From: Promethearchaeota archaeon
Lineage (GTDB): Archaea; Asgardarchaeota; Lokiarchaeia; Sigyniarchaeales; SOKP01
Direction: 5' to 3'
Assembly (NCBI GenBank): GCA_030606485.1
Contig: JAUWGH010000002.1
Coordinates: 198,192-262,191 of the forward strand
DNA: 64,000 bases
Under the pieces are notes generated by a model. It had not been told where the DNA came from and did no database searches. It saw only the letters and a program-made list of their open reading frames with translations. Positions within the stretch are counted from its first letter, which is position 1. Each line of letters starts with the position of its first letter. Made by a program: the position numbers and the translations under genes. Below are positions 36,266 to 45,445 of the stretch, piece after piece.

Positions 36266-37999
36266 ATGTCAAAATCAATAATAATAAAAAACGGTCGTGT
36301 GTATGACCCCAAAAATGGGATCGATGGAGATAAAATCCAAATTCACATTCAAGATGGAAAAATTGTAGAAAAAGTTAATGAAAAAGACGCAAAAGTCATC
36401 GATGCATCTGGAATGGTTGTTTTTCCAGGTGGAGTAGATATCCATACACACATAGCTGGACCTAAAATAAATACCGGTAGAGCCTTTAGACCAGAAGATC
36501 ATGCAAAAGACCCCGTTCCAAGAACTAAAATCACAAGAGGTGGATCTGGATATTCTTGTCCATCAACATTTGTCACTGCATATAGATATGCACAATTAGG
36601 TTATACAACTTTAGTAGAACCAGCTATGGCTCCACTGGAGGCGAAACATACACATGAGGAATTCATGGATATGCCTATAGTTGATAAATTAACCTTTCCT
36701 GTATTTGGAAATAATTGGTTTGTACTGCAATATGTTAAAACAAATGATATAGACAAATTATCAGCTTATATTGCTTGGTTATTAGAAACTACAAAAGGAT
36801 ATGCCGTAAAGATTGTGAATCCTGGCGGTGTCGAGTCATGGGCTTGGGGAAAGAATTGTGAATCTTTAGATGATCCAGTACTTTATTGGGATGTTACTCC
36901 CAGACAAATTCTTGAGGGATTATCTACTGCTAATGAAAAGTTAGGTTTACCTCATACAATTCATGTTCATGCAAATAATTTAGGTCATCCAGGAAATTAC
37001 ACACATACTCTTGAGACCTTTAAAACTCTAGAGAAAATTAATCCAACTGCAGGAAGAAAAAAAGTAATGCACTTAACCCATTGTCAATTTAATTGTTATG
37101 GTGGTACTAATTGGGGGAATTTTGAATCAGCCGCTGATAAGGTAGCAGAATATCTTAATTCTCATAACCATATAACTATTGATATTGGACAAGTAATTTT
37201 TACAAATACTACAACTATGACAGGTGATGGACCTTGGGAATATGCATTACATCATATATCTGGAATGTCTCCATGGGGTGCAAAACCTGGATGCAAATGG
37301 ATAAATGGACAAGTAGAAGCAGAATGCGGTGCAGGTCTTGTTCCATACATTTTTAATCCAAAAGTTGCCGTGAATGCAATTCAATGGGCAATAGGATTAG
37401 AACTTCTCTTATCCATTAAAAATAAAGACCAAATTTTCTTAACTACGGATCATCCTAATGGGGGACCTTTCACGTTTTATCCAAGAGTTTTAAAATGGCT
37501 TATGGATAGAAAATCAAGAGTTAATATGCTAGAAAAGATAGTCTCTCCTAAAGCAGATTCTCAAACAGGGTTAAAAGCTATTGATGCAGAACTTTCACTT
37601 TATGAACTTGTTCAATGTACTCGTTCAGGCACAGCTAAATGTTTAGGGTTGGAAGATAAGGGTCATTTAGGAATTGGAGCTGATGGTGATGTTTCTATAT
37701 ACAAATTTAATCCAGATGCTGAAAATAAAGGAGATGAAATTGAAAAGGCTTTTACACTTGCAGCATATACAATTAAAAGAGGGGAGATAGTCGTCAAAAA
37801 CGGTGAAATCATGGCTACTCCAATGGGTGATACTATTTGGACTAAAGCATATGTTAAAGAAAATCTAATGGATGCTGTGATACAAGATATTAAAGCAAAA
37901 TGGAGAGACCATTATTCAATTAATTTTAATAATTATCCCGTTCAAGAAGCATATCTTCCTAAACAAAAAATTATGACTAATGAGGGTAATGGTGGTTAA
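36266..37999 (+). CDS. fwdA: Formylmethanofuran dehydrogenase subunit A
   Basis: The 577-residue amidohydrolase-fold protein transfers formate to or from methanofuran in the Fwd complex. The binuclear metal site is complete: His60 and His62 in GVDIHTHIAG, Lys182 in GYAVKIVNPGG (normally carbamylated), His233/235 in TIHVHANN, His272 in LTHCQF and Asp395 in LTTDHPNGG. No Fwd subunit besides this one is in the 34.8-38.6 kb block, and the other subunits are at 53.5-57.1 kb. Its stop is 3 bases before hdrC, which implies cotranscription and coupled assembly with the Hdr complex. Confidence 0.93.
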   Translation: MSKSIIIKNGRVYDPKNGIDGDKIQIHIQDGKIVEKVNEKDAKVIDASGMVVFPGGVDIHTHIAGPKINTGRAFRPEDHAKDPVPRTKITRGGSGYSCPSTFVTAYRYAQLGYTTLVEPAMAPLEAKHTHEEFMDMPIVDKLTFPVFGNNWFVLQYVKTNDIDKLSAYIAWLLETTKGYAVKIVNPGGVESWAWGKNCESLDDPVLYWDVTPRQILEGLSTANEKLGLPHTIHVHANNLGHPGNYTHTLETFKTLEKINPTAGRKKVMHLTHCQFNCYGGTNWGNFESAADKVAEYLNSHNHITIDIGQVIFTNTTTMTGDGPWEYALHHISGMSPWGAKPGCKWINGQVEAECGAGLVPYIFNPKVAVNAIQWAIGLELLLSIKNKDQIFLTTDHPNGGPFTFYPRVLKWLMDRKSRVNMLEKIVSPKADSQTGLKAIDAELSLYELVQCTRSGTAKCLGLEDKGHLGIGADGDVSIYKFNPDAENKGDEIEKAFTLAAYTIKRGEIVVKNGEIMATPMGDTIWTKAYVKENLMDAVIQDIKAKWRDHYSINFNNYPVQEAYLPKQKIMTNEGNGG

Positions 38000-38002
38000 A
38001 AA

Positions 38003-38563
38003 GTGGAAGATTTAAAATCTGATCGAATTTTAGAGATTAAAGATGATATTATTGATGAACTTAGAAAAGCGGGCTATGCAGAAATTGGTTCTTGCATTCA
38101 GTGCGGAAATTGTACAGCTAGTTGTCCTTCCGGAAGAAGGACGGCAATGCGAACGCGCTCTATAGTTAGAGAAGCAATTTTAGGCCTTGATGAAGTTCTC
38201 TCAGATAAAGAGCTCTGGCTTTGTACAACTTGTTATACTTGTTTCGAAAGATGTCCGCGTAATATACCAATTACAGATATTATTATATTCTTAAGAAATT
38301 TAGCGGTTCAAAGAGGGTATATTTTACCAAATCATCTCAATTTATGCAGGATGTTCTATGATACAGGTCATGGAGTTCCCATTAATGATGAAAAATGGAA
38401 CATTATGAGAGAATCCTACGGAGTCAGCAGAGTTCCTCCAACAGTCCATACGCATCCTAAATACGTTAAAGAAGTGCAAGAACTAATTAGTAGTGTGGGT
38501 TTTGATAAAACTATTGCTTGGGGAAAATACGCTAAAAAAGAAGAAAAATCGGAAAAAAAATAA
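38003..38563 (+). CDS. hdrC: Heterodisulfide reductase subunit C-like ferredoxin
   Basis: The 186-residue protein has two [4Fe-4S] motifs, CIQCGNCTASCP and CTTCYTCFERCP, in the HdrC order and spacing, followed by the HdrC-type helical tail. It passes electrons between HdrA and HdrB. The GTG start at 38003 sits 3 bases after the fwdA stop. HdrA and HdrB are encoded 12 kb away at 50.2-53.1 kb. The HdrD-like protein at 45848 is a separate relative. Confidence 0.9.
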   Translation: MEDLKSDRILEIKDDIIDELRKAGYAEIGSCIQCGNCTASCPSGRRTAMRTRSIVREAILGLDEVLSDKELWLCTTCYTCFERCPRNIPITDIIIFLRNLAVQRGYILPNHLNLCRMFYDTGHGVPINDEKWNIMRESYGVSRVPPTVHTHPKYVKEVQELISSVGFDKTIAWGKYAKKEEKSEKK

Positions 38564-38648
38564 ATTACACTTTAAATATTGCTACTAAGGGCATCCTTTT
38601 CTTCTTTATAATAAAAAGAAAAAAAGAATTCTTTCTTCTGTGTATTGA

Positions 38649-38663
38649 TATTAAATATTTAAA
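38649..38663 (+). promoter_or_regulatory. TATA-type promoter of the MFS transporter gene
   Basis: The element ATTAAATATTTAAA is centred about 26 bases before the GTG at 38682, which is the spacing expected for a leaderless transcript beginning at that GTG. This is the main reason to prefer GTG over the ATG at 38691. Confidence 0.4.
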
Positions 38664-38681
38664 CCACATATCTAAATTTAA

Positions 38682-39941
38682 GTGAATAAAATGAAAGCAG
38701 TAAATAATCTAATATATCTTTTTGGGTATTTAGTCCAAGGACTCCTTTTAGTGTTTTTCAATACTTTTTTACCTGTTCTACTAATTTCGGTTTTGGGAAT
38801 TCCTGAATTAGAAATTGCTTTTGCTCAATTAATTTCATATACTGCATTTTTAATTAAACCGATATTCGCACTAATATCCGATAAAACTTATGAAAAAACT
38901 GGTCAACATCCAAAAAGAAAAATTTACATATTTTTGGGCAGTATTGGCTTATTTATCAGTTTTCTGTTAATGATTATTTCAATTCAAATTATGATTATTT
39001 TTGGTATTTTTTGGAGTATAAACTATTTCTGCATATCAATAATCGATGTTGCAATTGATGGAGATATTATCGATACTTCACCGAATATTCAAACGAAAAA
39101 AAGAAAAATTGTCTTAATACAAATTGGAAATTCATTAGGCAATATTTTAGCTTATTTATCCTATATTTTAATTATTAATAATATTTATAACATAAACGAT
39201 TGGAATAATCTCTTTACTTTCCAATTATTAACACTTTTTCCATTAATAATTCTTTCTTATTTTATATATGATAAAACCATTAATGAAAGAAATAGAAAAG
39301 AAAACCTTGAAGAAAAAGGTATAAGGCAAGAAATCTCTAAAAAGAAAAGTATGAAAACATTAGATCAATCAAATTTAAAACTTAGTTTCATTTGTATAAG
39401 TGTATTCTTGCTCCTTTTCTTCTCAGAAGCACTTGTGCAAGTTCCCTACGAACCATGGTTAGTGGAAAGATTTGGTCAAGAAGGTTTTGAAATATTTTTG
39501 TTCTTTCTGATTTTTGCACCTTTCATTAATATTATTGGGTATCTCTTAATAAATACCGCACTTAGATATAGTGATAGAAAGAAAATTCTTTATTTTTCAA
39601 TAATTATTGTTGGTTTATTTGATATGTGTATTCCACTGATGGATCTTTGGACTTTAATCATATTAGGAATGTTTGTATTAATTCCAAATGCAATAGCCTA
39701 TATTGCATTTGTTTCTTTAATGATGGAGTTTGCAGGAAATAAATTTAGCTATAAATATCAGATGCTTGCACTAATGGTAATTATTTCCATGCTTATTTTC
39801 GGACCATTAGGTACTTTTCTTTCTGGATTCATAGATACGGGTATTCTACTTATTATCGTAGGAATACTTACTCTGAGTTCAATTATTCCGATAATATTCA
39901 TAAAAATGCAAAAAGTTGATAATCGAAATTATTTTTTTTGA
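38682..39941 (+). CDS. Major facilitator superfamily transporter
   Basis: The 419-residue protein has about 12 hydrophobic segments with a loop TGQHPKRKIYIF between helices 2 and 3, the typical basic cytosolic MFS motif A region, and a longer charged central loop after helix 6. Similarity is closest to the glycoside-pentoside-hexuronide-type or MFS-2-like sugar/lipid carriers by layout only. The substrate is unknown. The neighbouring region 39942-40460 carries a pseudogene. Confidence 0.75.
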   Translation: MNKMKAVNNLIYLFGYLVQGLLLVFFNTFLPVLLISVLGIPELEIAFAQLISYTAFLIKPIFALISDKTYEKTGQHPKRKIYIFLGSIGLFISFLLMIISIQIMIIFGIFWSINYFCISIIDVAIDGDIIDTSPNIQTKKRKIVLIQIGNSLGNILAYLSYILIINNIYNINDWNNLFTFQLLTLFPLIILSYFIYDKTINERNRKENLEEKGIRQEISKKKSMKTLDQSNLKLSFICISVFLLLFFSEALVQVPYEPWLVERFGQEGFEIFLFFLIFAPFINIIGYLLINTALRYSDRKKILYFSIIIVGLFDMCIPLMDLWTLIILGMFVLIPNAIAYIAFVSLMMEFAGNKFSYKYQMLALMVIISMLIFGPLGTFLSGFIDTGILLIIVGILTLSSIIPIIFIKMQKVDNRNYFF

Positions 39942-40059
39942 ATAAATCAGAAATTTTTAATACTTTTTTAAATAAAATTAGCATAATTTCTTAGAGAGGC
40001 ATTTGTAATTGATGATTAAATCCAGAATTGGTTCCGAATAAACGGAAAAACTTCTTGAT

Positions 40060-40420
40060 TTAAAGAAGGACGAGTTCTTAATTCCGTTTAAGGTCGTACT
40101 GGGGTCCAGGTGAGTCGGGAAAAACAACAAATTTTAATAGGTTAAAAGAAAGGTTCAGTAAGGTCAAAATAACTCAGGGATATTCGATCGAGACGACCAA
40201 TGGAAGGACGCTCTGGCAAGATTCCGTGTTTTTAATGTTGGGATGCGAATTAGGAGGTAAAAAATATAGAATTATCGTACAGATAGTTACCTGCACAGTT
40301 CAGGAAAGATTTTTATCTACTAGAGAATACGTAATTGACGGAGCTGACGGAGTTGTGTTTATTGGGGATTCAGACCCTGAAAAAATCGAGGAAAATACCA
40401 GTTTGTTCCCTTATCTCTAG
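40060..40420 (+). pseudogene. Decayed MglA/Ras-like small GTPase
   Basis: Conceptual translation gives KKDEFLIPFKVV in one frame, then, after a one-base shift near 40097, YWGPGESGKTTNFNRLKERF in the next: the P-loop (GESGKTT) of an MglA-type GTPase. It continues LMLGCELGGKKYRI, TCTVQERFLSTREY (normally TVPGQ) and IDGADGVVFIGDSDPEKIEE, then stops before the G4 region. The frameshift, the lost Gly of the TVPGQ motif and the early stop at 40420 show it is broken. Base composition is less A-rich than the surroundings, and no start codon is evident. Confidence 0.75.
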
Positions 40421-40460
40421 TTTTACTATTGAAAATTTGTTGGTAAGTATTTCTTTCAAT

Positions 40461-40808
40461 TCAATAATCCTTGGATCGAATTACATGAAACCATTGATTC
40501 CAAACATTTAATAATTTTGCAAATTGTTCTCTGGAAATTGAGTATTCTTTGAATTTACCTTTCTTAGAACTATGAATAAATTTATGTTTCTCCAAAATTC
40601 TAATATGATGGGAGATAGAAGGTTGACTTTTATTCAAGCTTTTTTCAATATCAGATAATAAACATGGTTTATTATTTAATAGATTTAAAATTAAAAATCT
40701 GTCTTTATTACCTATGATTCCCATACATTCTCGTAAGAACTTATAGGAGTTATTCTTCTTGATTTCTTTTTTTATAGTTTTAATTTTATTCTTTGAGAAT
40801 TCTTCCAT
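40461..40808 (-). CDS. ArsR-family winged-helix regulator
   Basis: The 115-residue protein contains an ArsR-type winged helix (LLSDIEKSLNKSQPSISHHIRILEKHKF, then a basic wing with KFKEYSISREQF). No metal-binding Cys pair of classical ArsR is seen. The last gene of the minus-strand sensor/regulator group; its C-terminal half (LLNVWNQWFHVI) matches the output domain of the adjacent response regulator, so a gene duplication linked the two. Confidence 0.85.
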   Translation of the reverse strand: MEEFSKNKIKTIKKEIKKNNSYKFLRECMGIIGNKDRFLILNLLNNKPCLLSDIEKSLNKSQPSISHHIRILEKHKFIHSSKKGKFKEYSISREQFAKLLNVWNQWFHVIRSKDY

Positions 40809-40850
40809 GTTTTTCTTAATATTCTCTTTTTTCTATTCTTTTCTAAAGAA

Positions 40851-41690
40851 TTAAGATGAGAGATTTTTAATCCAATTCTCCCATAAATGCACAAATTCCA
40901 TTATTTTTGGCTTATTTAATGAATAATAAATATATTTTCCATTTTTCCATCCTTTAATGAATCCTGTTTCCTCTAATTTCTTAATATGATGTGAAGATGT
41001 AGATTGAGATTTACCAATCAACATCTCTATTTCTTCCAACTTTAATGGTTGAGATTTTATTACTTCCAGCATTAAAAATCTTTCAGGATTTGAAAACGAT
41101 TTTAACCATTCAATTAAGTTAATTTTTTCATTAATAACGGCTATTTCAAGTATAGGTTCTATGTCGTCATTTCCTTGTTCAAGATAATTTCCTTTTTCTA
41201 AAGAATTATTAATTTGGGAGGGTAAAACATTTTTATCTGATTGGATTAAATGTTTAATCTGTTTAAATGTTTCATTATTTTTCTTAAGTTTATTTTTCAC
41301 TTGATGATTATACATTGCGAGTTCTATTGTAGGTAGAAGCTCATCTTCACTCGTTATAGGTTTTACTATATATCCATAAGGTTCCGATAATTTGGCTCTA
41401 TTTAATGTTTTTTTATCTCCGTATGCAGTTATAAATATAATAGGAATATTATATTTTGCATTAATAATTTTCGCTGTTTCAATTCCATCCATAGACCCAG
41501 CTAGAATTATATCCATTAATATCAAATCAAGATTTAAATTCTTGATTTTGGAAATTGCTTTTTCTCCAGAAGAAACAATGGCTATTGGATTATAGTTTAA
41601 TTTTTTTAAAAGAATCGCTATTGCTTCAGCGGTAATTAATTCATCTTCAACAATCATGACTTTTATTTGCGACATTTTACTAATTCTCAT
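40851..41690 (-). CDS. Response regulator with ArsR-like winged-helix output
   Basis: The 279-residue product has an N-terminal receiver (VMIVEDELITAEA, phospho-acceptor Asp60 in LILMD, ITAYGDKKT, IVKPI). A charged linker follows, then a C-terminal winged helix (LEEIEMLIGKSQSTSSHHIKKLEETGFIKG). ArsR-type output on a receiver is uncommon and may be an Asgard or archaeal fusion. It starts 8 bases after the sensor kinase stop on the same strand, so it is almost certainly the cognate regulator. A second Met at residue 6 is an alternative start. Confidence 0.88.
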   Translation of the reverse strand: MRISKMSQIKVMIVEDELITAEAIAILLKKLNYNPIAIVSSGEKAISKIKNLNLDLILMDIILAGSMDGIETAKIINAKYNIPIIFITAYGDKKTLNRAKLSEPYGYIVKPITSEDELLPTIELAMYNHQVKNKLKKNNETFKQIKHLIQSDKNVLPSQINNSLEKGNYLEQGNDDIEPILEIAVINEKINLIEWLKSFSNPERFLMLEVIKSQPLKLEEIEMLIGKSQSTSSHHIKKLEETGFIKGWKNGKYIYYSLNKPKIMEFVHLWENWIKNLSS

Positions 41691-41698
41691 AATAATTT

Positions 41699-43996
41699 TT
41701 ATAATTTCCAGGTGATTATAAAATGAGTTCCATTATTTCTTTCAATAGTAATATTTCCATCCATTTGTTTGGTTATAGTGTATATAAGTTTTAACCCAAT
41801 TGTATCTGAATTTCTATAATCTACATCTTTGGGAAAACCTATTCCATTATCATACACATCTAATAATATTCTATTGTTTTTGGTTTTTTTCAGTGTAACA
41901 ATGATTTTTCCAACATCATTTTTAGAAAATGCATGTATTAATGAGTTAGATACAAGTTCATTTACAATTAAACCACAAGAAATGGCTTTATTTAGGTTGA
42001 AATCAATATTTTCAATGTTCAATTGTAATTTAATTTGTTTGGAATTTGCTGAATAAGCTTTAAATAGATTATTAACAAGGTTTTTCATGTATTTTGAAAG
42101 ATCTATCTTATTTAAGTTTTCGGATTTGTATAATATTTCGTGTATTAGCGCCATAGCTTTAATACGATTTTGGAAATCCTTAAAAATATGAAGAATTCTT
42201 TCATCTTTTACATAATGATCTTGTAGTACTATTAAACTTGAAATTATTTGTAAATTATTTTTTACTCTATGATGGATTTCTTTTAGGAGTATTTCTTTTT
42301 CTGCTAGGGAAGATTCCAATAGTGATTCATTCTTTTTTTGCTCGGTTATATCAATTATATTTATATGTAGATCAAAGGTTCCTTGAAATTGAATCCTTTT
42401 TAAATATTGTCGGATATACAAATAATTTTCATTTTTTTTCTTCATTCGTATTTCGGATTGAAATGAGGATATATCTTCGTTTAAAATTTTATTATATTTT
42501 TCAATAGTCATTTGTAAGTCTTCAGGATGAATATGCTGGCTTATAGTGTTTAGATCCCAAGATAGTAGTTCATTTATCGAAAATCCTAAAATATCAGATA
42601 TACCTTTGTTTGCAAAAATTATGCGTTCATTAGCAATGATAAGAGTACCCAACAAGGATTGTTCTGTGAGTGTTCGATATTTTTCTTCACTTTCTCTTAA
42701 CTCTTTTTCAGTATAATCACGAACAATAACACTTGCAAGAATATTTGCTATAGATTGTAAAAAATTGATATCATCTTTTAAAAATTTCCGATATTTTTTT
42801 GTATGAGCTCCTAAAATACCAAATGGTGCGTTTATTCCTTGAATAATAACACTCATTCCACTAATGACATCATGATCCGCAAGAAGTTTTGGTGCATAAA
42901 ATCTCGTTTCATTTTTCAAGTTTTCCACAATTACTGGCGTAGTTTTTAGTAATGTATAACCTGCTTGCGAATTTATATTATTTTCAACAGTTGCATTTCC
43001 AACTAATCCTTTATGCCAACCAGATCCTGCCCTTAATTTTAAAAATTTGTTATTCGGAAGAAGTTCAAGTACTTTCGTAAACTCAACATCCAATATTTTT
43101 GCAAGTAAAGATGTTGCTTTTTTAAACAATTTATCAATTTGTTTTTCCGTAATAGCTTCTAAGCCAAATTTTGCAATCATTGCTTGTCTATGGATACGAT
43201 TTTCAATGAACTCTCGGATTGTTCTGTATCTCGTTAAGTCTTCGGAAACACAGAGAATTCCGACAATTTTATTTTGGTTATTGAAAATTGGTCCCAGATT
43301 AGATGAAAATTGTATATCACTTCCATTCTTTTTTTTTAATCGATATTTAATATTTGTAACAAATTTACCTTCCAATACTTTCTTAATTCCTTTGGTAAGA
43401 ATCATTTCATCATTTGGATGAATTAATTTATAAACGCTTAATGAATCAAGGATTTCTTCTTTGTTATATCCTAGAATATCAGTAAAAACATTATTTATTT
43501 CAAGAAAATTTATGTTTAGATCTAATTTATAAATCATAAATTTAGAAATTTTAAGCAATGTTTGAAATTTCTCTTCAGCTAAATATTGAGAAAAATAAGA
43601 ATTTTTTAGTTTATTGAAGTGTTTTGTATTTTTTATCTCTCGTATAATAGTAGGAATTAAGCGATTTAGATCATCTTCTTTGATATAATCATTTATTCCG
43701 GTTTTTATCAAGGAAATCATCCCTTTTTCATCTATTTCTTGTCCAATAACAATATAGGGAATTATTAATTCTTTTTCTTTGATAATTCTTAATATTTCTA
43801 TTCCGTATCGTGTCCATGCTTTATAGTCGGATAATATAATATCCCATGTTTTTTTAGATAACACTAAATTTAAAGTAACATAATTTTCGATAAATTCCAA
43901 TTGCACTTTGAAGTTATAAGCTTTTAACTTTTGAATTATTGAGGATACTGCATTTTTAGAATCAGAAATGAATAATATATCAAATTTTTCACTCAA
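41699..43996 (-). CDS. Cytosolic sensor histidine kinase (REC-PAS-GAF-PAS-HisKA_2)
   Basis: The 765-residue protein has no membrane helix. Its domains in order are an N-terminal receiver-like domain (Asp57 in DIILSDYKAW), a PAS domain (about 135-255), a GAF domain (about 275-420, LAKILDVEFTKVLEL ... GILGAHTKKYRKF), a second PAS (about 430-560) and the HisKA_2/HATPase core. The core shows EIHHRVKNNLQII (phospho-His 575/576), the N-box LIVNELVSNSLIHAF and G-box VYDNGIGFPKD. The lack of membrane helices points to a soluble intracellular signal. The first gene of a sensor/regulator/ArsR operon. Confidence 0.9.
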   Translation of the reverse strand: MSEKFDILFISDSKNAVSSIIQKLKAYNFKVQLEFIENYVTLNLVLSKKTWDIILSDYKAWTRYGIEILRIIKEKELIIPYIVIGQEIDEKGMISLIKTGINDYIKEDDLNRLIPTIIREIKNTKHFNKLKNSYFSQYLAEEKFQTLLKISKFMIYKLDLNINFLEINNVFTDILGYNKEEILDSLSVYKLIHPNDEMILTKGIKKVLEGKFVTNIKYRLKKKNGSDIQFSSNLGPIFNNQNKIVGILCVSEDLTRYRTIREFIENRIHRQAMIAKFGLEAITEKQIDKLFKKATSLLAKILDVEFTKVLELLPNNKFLKLRAGSGWHKGLVGNATVENNINSQAGYTLLKTTPVIVENLKNETRFYAPKLLADHDVISGMSVIIQGINAPFGILGAHTKKYRKFLKDDINFLQSIANILASVIVRDYTEKELRESEEKYRTLTEQSLLGTLIIANERIIFANKGISDILGFSINELLSWDLNTISQHIHPEDLQMTIEKYNKILNEDISSFQSEIRMKKKNENYLYIRQYLKRIQFQGTFDLHINIIDITEQKKNESLLESSLAEKEILLKEIHHRVKNNLQIISSLIVLQDHYVKDERILHIFKDFQNRIKAMALIHEILYKSENLNKIDLSKYMKNLVNNLFKAYSANSKQIKLQLNIENIDFNLNKAISCGLIVNELVSNSLIHAFSKNDVGKIIVTLKKTKNNRILLDVYDNGIGFPKDVDYRNSDTIGLKLIYTITKQMDGNITIERNNGTHFIITWKL

Positions 43997-44448
43997 AATT
44001 CATGCACTACTCTAAATTTTCTATTTTTATTAACTTTAATATTTTAAGAAATCTCTTTAATTATAATATTGGAATTTTCATTAAAAAATATCTGTTTAAT
44101 ATTAACTATATCCAAGCTCTCATTCTAACAGTCTTAATATTATTAAAAAAAAATTGCTTTAAGGAAAAGTTTTTCGATATAGACCGAAATAGGTTAATAT
44201 TGAATTAGATAAAAATAGAAAGGAAGGTTTAATTAATCTAACAGATGATTTTTGCTTTAGTATAAATTTTAAAGATATTTTTTCCATTTTTCTATTCTAT
44301 TCTAACTAATTTATCAGTTTAGAAAAATTATTAATATAGAAACTTTTATAAATAAGTAGATCAAAGTAAGATTTAAATAAAGATTGTTGTTTCTTTATTT
44401 AAAAAAATTTATTTCAAAAATATAAAATTATAAAAATAGGAGAAAAAA
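43997..44448. other. Divergent intergenic region of about 450 bases
   Basis: This spacer separates the minus-strand sensor kinase operon from the plus-strand redox operon. It contains the promoter candidate at 44342-44355 and some A/T-rich repeats. A 68-codon ORF at 44002-44208 runs here but has no family or coding signature and is likely spurious. Confidence 0.5.
44342..44355 (+). promoter_or_regulatory. Candidate TATA promoter of the PPOX/Hdr/AOR operon
   Basis: ACTTTTATAAATAA resembles an archaeal TATA box with an upstream A-rich BRE. The initiation site would fall near 44370-44375, leaving a 5' leader of about 75 bases before the ATG at 44449, which has AGGAG about 6 bases upstream. Confidence 0.4.
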
Positions 44449-44934
44449 ATGGTAAAGTTAACACCTGAAATGAAAGAAGGGCTTGTAGTCCCTGGTAAGG
44501 GTGGAAGTTTAGTTTATCTTTGCACGTCATCTATTGATGGCAAGCCAAATATCGCAGGTATGCGTTTTGTTGATACAGTTAAGGATGATAAAATCTTGAT
44601 CTCAGATATGTTTTTACTGAAAACTAAAGCAAATATTAAAGAAAACCCAGAATGTATCATTGCTATATGTCATCCTTTAGATTCTGGAAGAGATTGGGTA
44701 TTTAAGGGTAAGGCTATTGATATTGAATATGGATTTCCACCTGATTTTGATTGGTATGGAGTAAAAGCTAAGGAAATATTAGATGGATGGGGCGATTGGC
44801 ATAATAAAGAACCTCCAGATGAGGTTCCGCCAGATGTTGTATATTCTCACCCAGCACAGCGAGGAGTTGTCGTGTTACATGTAGAAGAAGTTTACTCTAT
44901 TGAAAAAGGAAAAACAGGAGAAAAAATCCAATAG
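44449..44934 (+). CDS. PPOX-family FMN-binding flavoprotein
   Basis: The 161 residues have the split-barrel fold of pyridoxamine-phosphate-oxidase-like proteins: GSLVYLCTSSIDGKPNIAGMRFVD, LISDMFLLKTKANIKENP and WVFKGKAIDIEYG. Such proteins bind FMN or F420; the neighbours do not tell which. The gene starts a group with a second PPOX gene, ferredoxin and an HdrD-like protein, suggesting a redox role. An AGGAG lies about 6 bases before the ATG. Confidence 0.75.
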   Translation: MVKLTPEMKEGLVVPGKGGSLVYLCTSSIDGKPNIAGMRFVDTVKDDKILISDMFLLKTKANIKENPECIIAICHPLDSGRDWVFKGKAIDIEYGFPPDFDWYGVKAKEILDGWGDWHNKEPPDEVPPDVVYSHPAQRGVVVLHVEEVYSIEKGKTGEKIQ

Positions 44935-44947
44935 GAGGTAAATAAAA

Positions 44948-45367
44948 ATGGGAATAAAATTAACAGATAGAATGAAAGCTTGGGTTGAAACAGGATGCCA
45001 TTTATGTGTAGCTACTAAAAATGGAAGTCCATTTGTCACTCTAGCACGAAATATCAAATCAATTTCAGATGATGAGGTTGTATTTGCACTTTCTAAAGAT
45101 GAATATTCAGTAATAAAATCTGCTTTAGAAGAAAATCCATGGGTCGCTTTTGGAGTTTCTAGAATTGGTGGAGTACGTGCTTGTTATCAATTTAAGGGCA
45201 AGGGAAGTGCAACTACTGAAGGAGATACAGTTGCTTTAAAGGTAAAATTATCTGAATTATACTGCACAAAACCAGGTTGTTATGCAGGCCTCCGACTTGA
45301 TACAAAATCTTTTAAAGAATTGGAAAAGTGGGATAGTGATTTATGGAAAGATCTGCCAAAAAAATAA
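44948..45367 (+). CDS. PPOX-family-like flavoprotein, short form
   Basis: The 139-residue product shows a similar barrel opening (VETGCHLCVATKNGSPFVTLARN) and LEENPWVAFGVS, but is distant from its neighbour. It carries extra Cys residues (CHLC, YCTKPGC) that could bind a metal. The start is fixed by a perfect AGGAGGT 8 bases upstream, inside the end of the preceding gene. Probably forms a heterodimer or pair with it. Confidence 0.7.
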   Translation: MGIKLTDRMKAWVETGCHLCVATKNGSPFVTLARNIKSISDDEVVFALSKDEYSVIKSALEENPWVAFGVSRIGGVRACYQFKGKGSATTEGDTVALKVKLSELYCTKPGCYAGLRLDTKSFKELEKWDSDLWKDLPKK

Positions 45368-45371
45368 TTAA

Positions 45372-45386
45372 TTTTTTTTTTTTTTT
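45372..45386 (+). terminator. Poly-T archaeal terminator
   Basis: An uninterrupted run of 15 T begins 5 bases after the stop of the second PPOX gene. Long T-tracts are the main intrinsic terminators of archaeal RNA polymerase, so the first two genes may form their own transcript. Confidence 0.7.
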
Positions 45387-45445
45387 CTAAAGTAAAAAAA
45401 CTAAAATATACATACTAATAAAATCATTTAAACGTTGATAAGATA

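Noticed and set aside
40226-40420. Intact 64-residue protein at the end of the MglA-like remnant
   Set aside because: It is the second half of a GTPase without P-loop in the same start frame; upstream frame shift and missing motifs mark a pseudogene.
44002-44208. 68-codon ORF in the divergent spacer
   Set aside because: No ribosome binding site, Ile/Asn/Phe-rich composition typical of noncoding A+T-rich DNA, no family.
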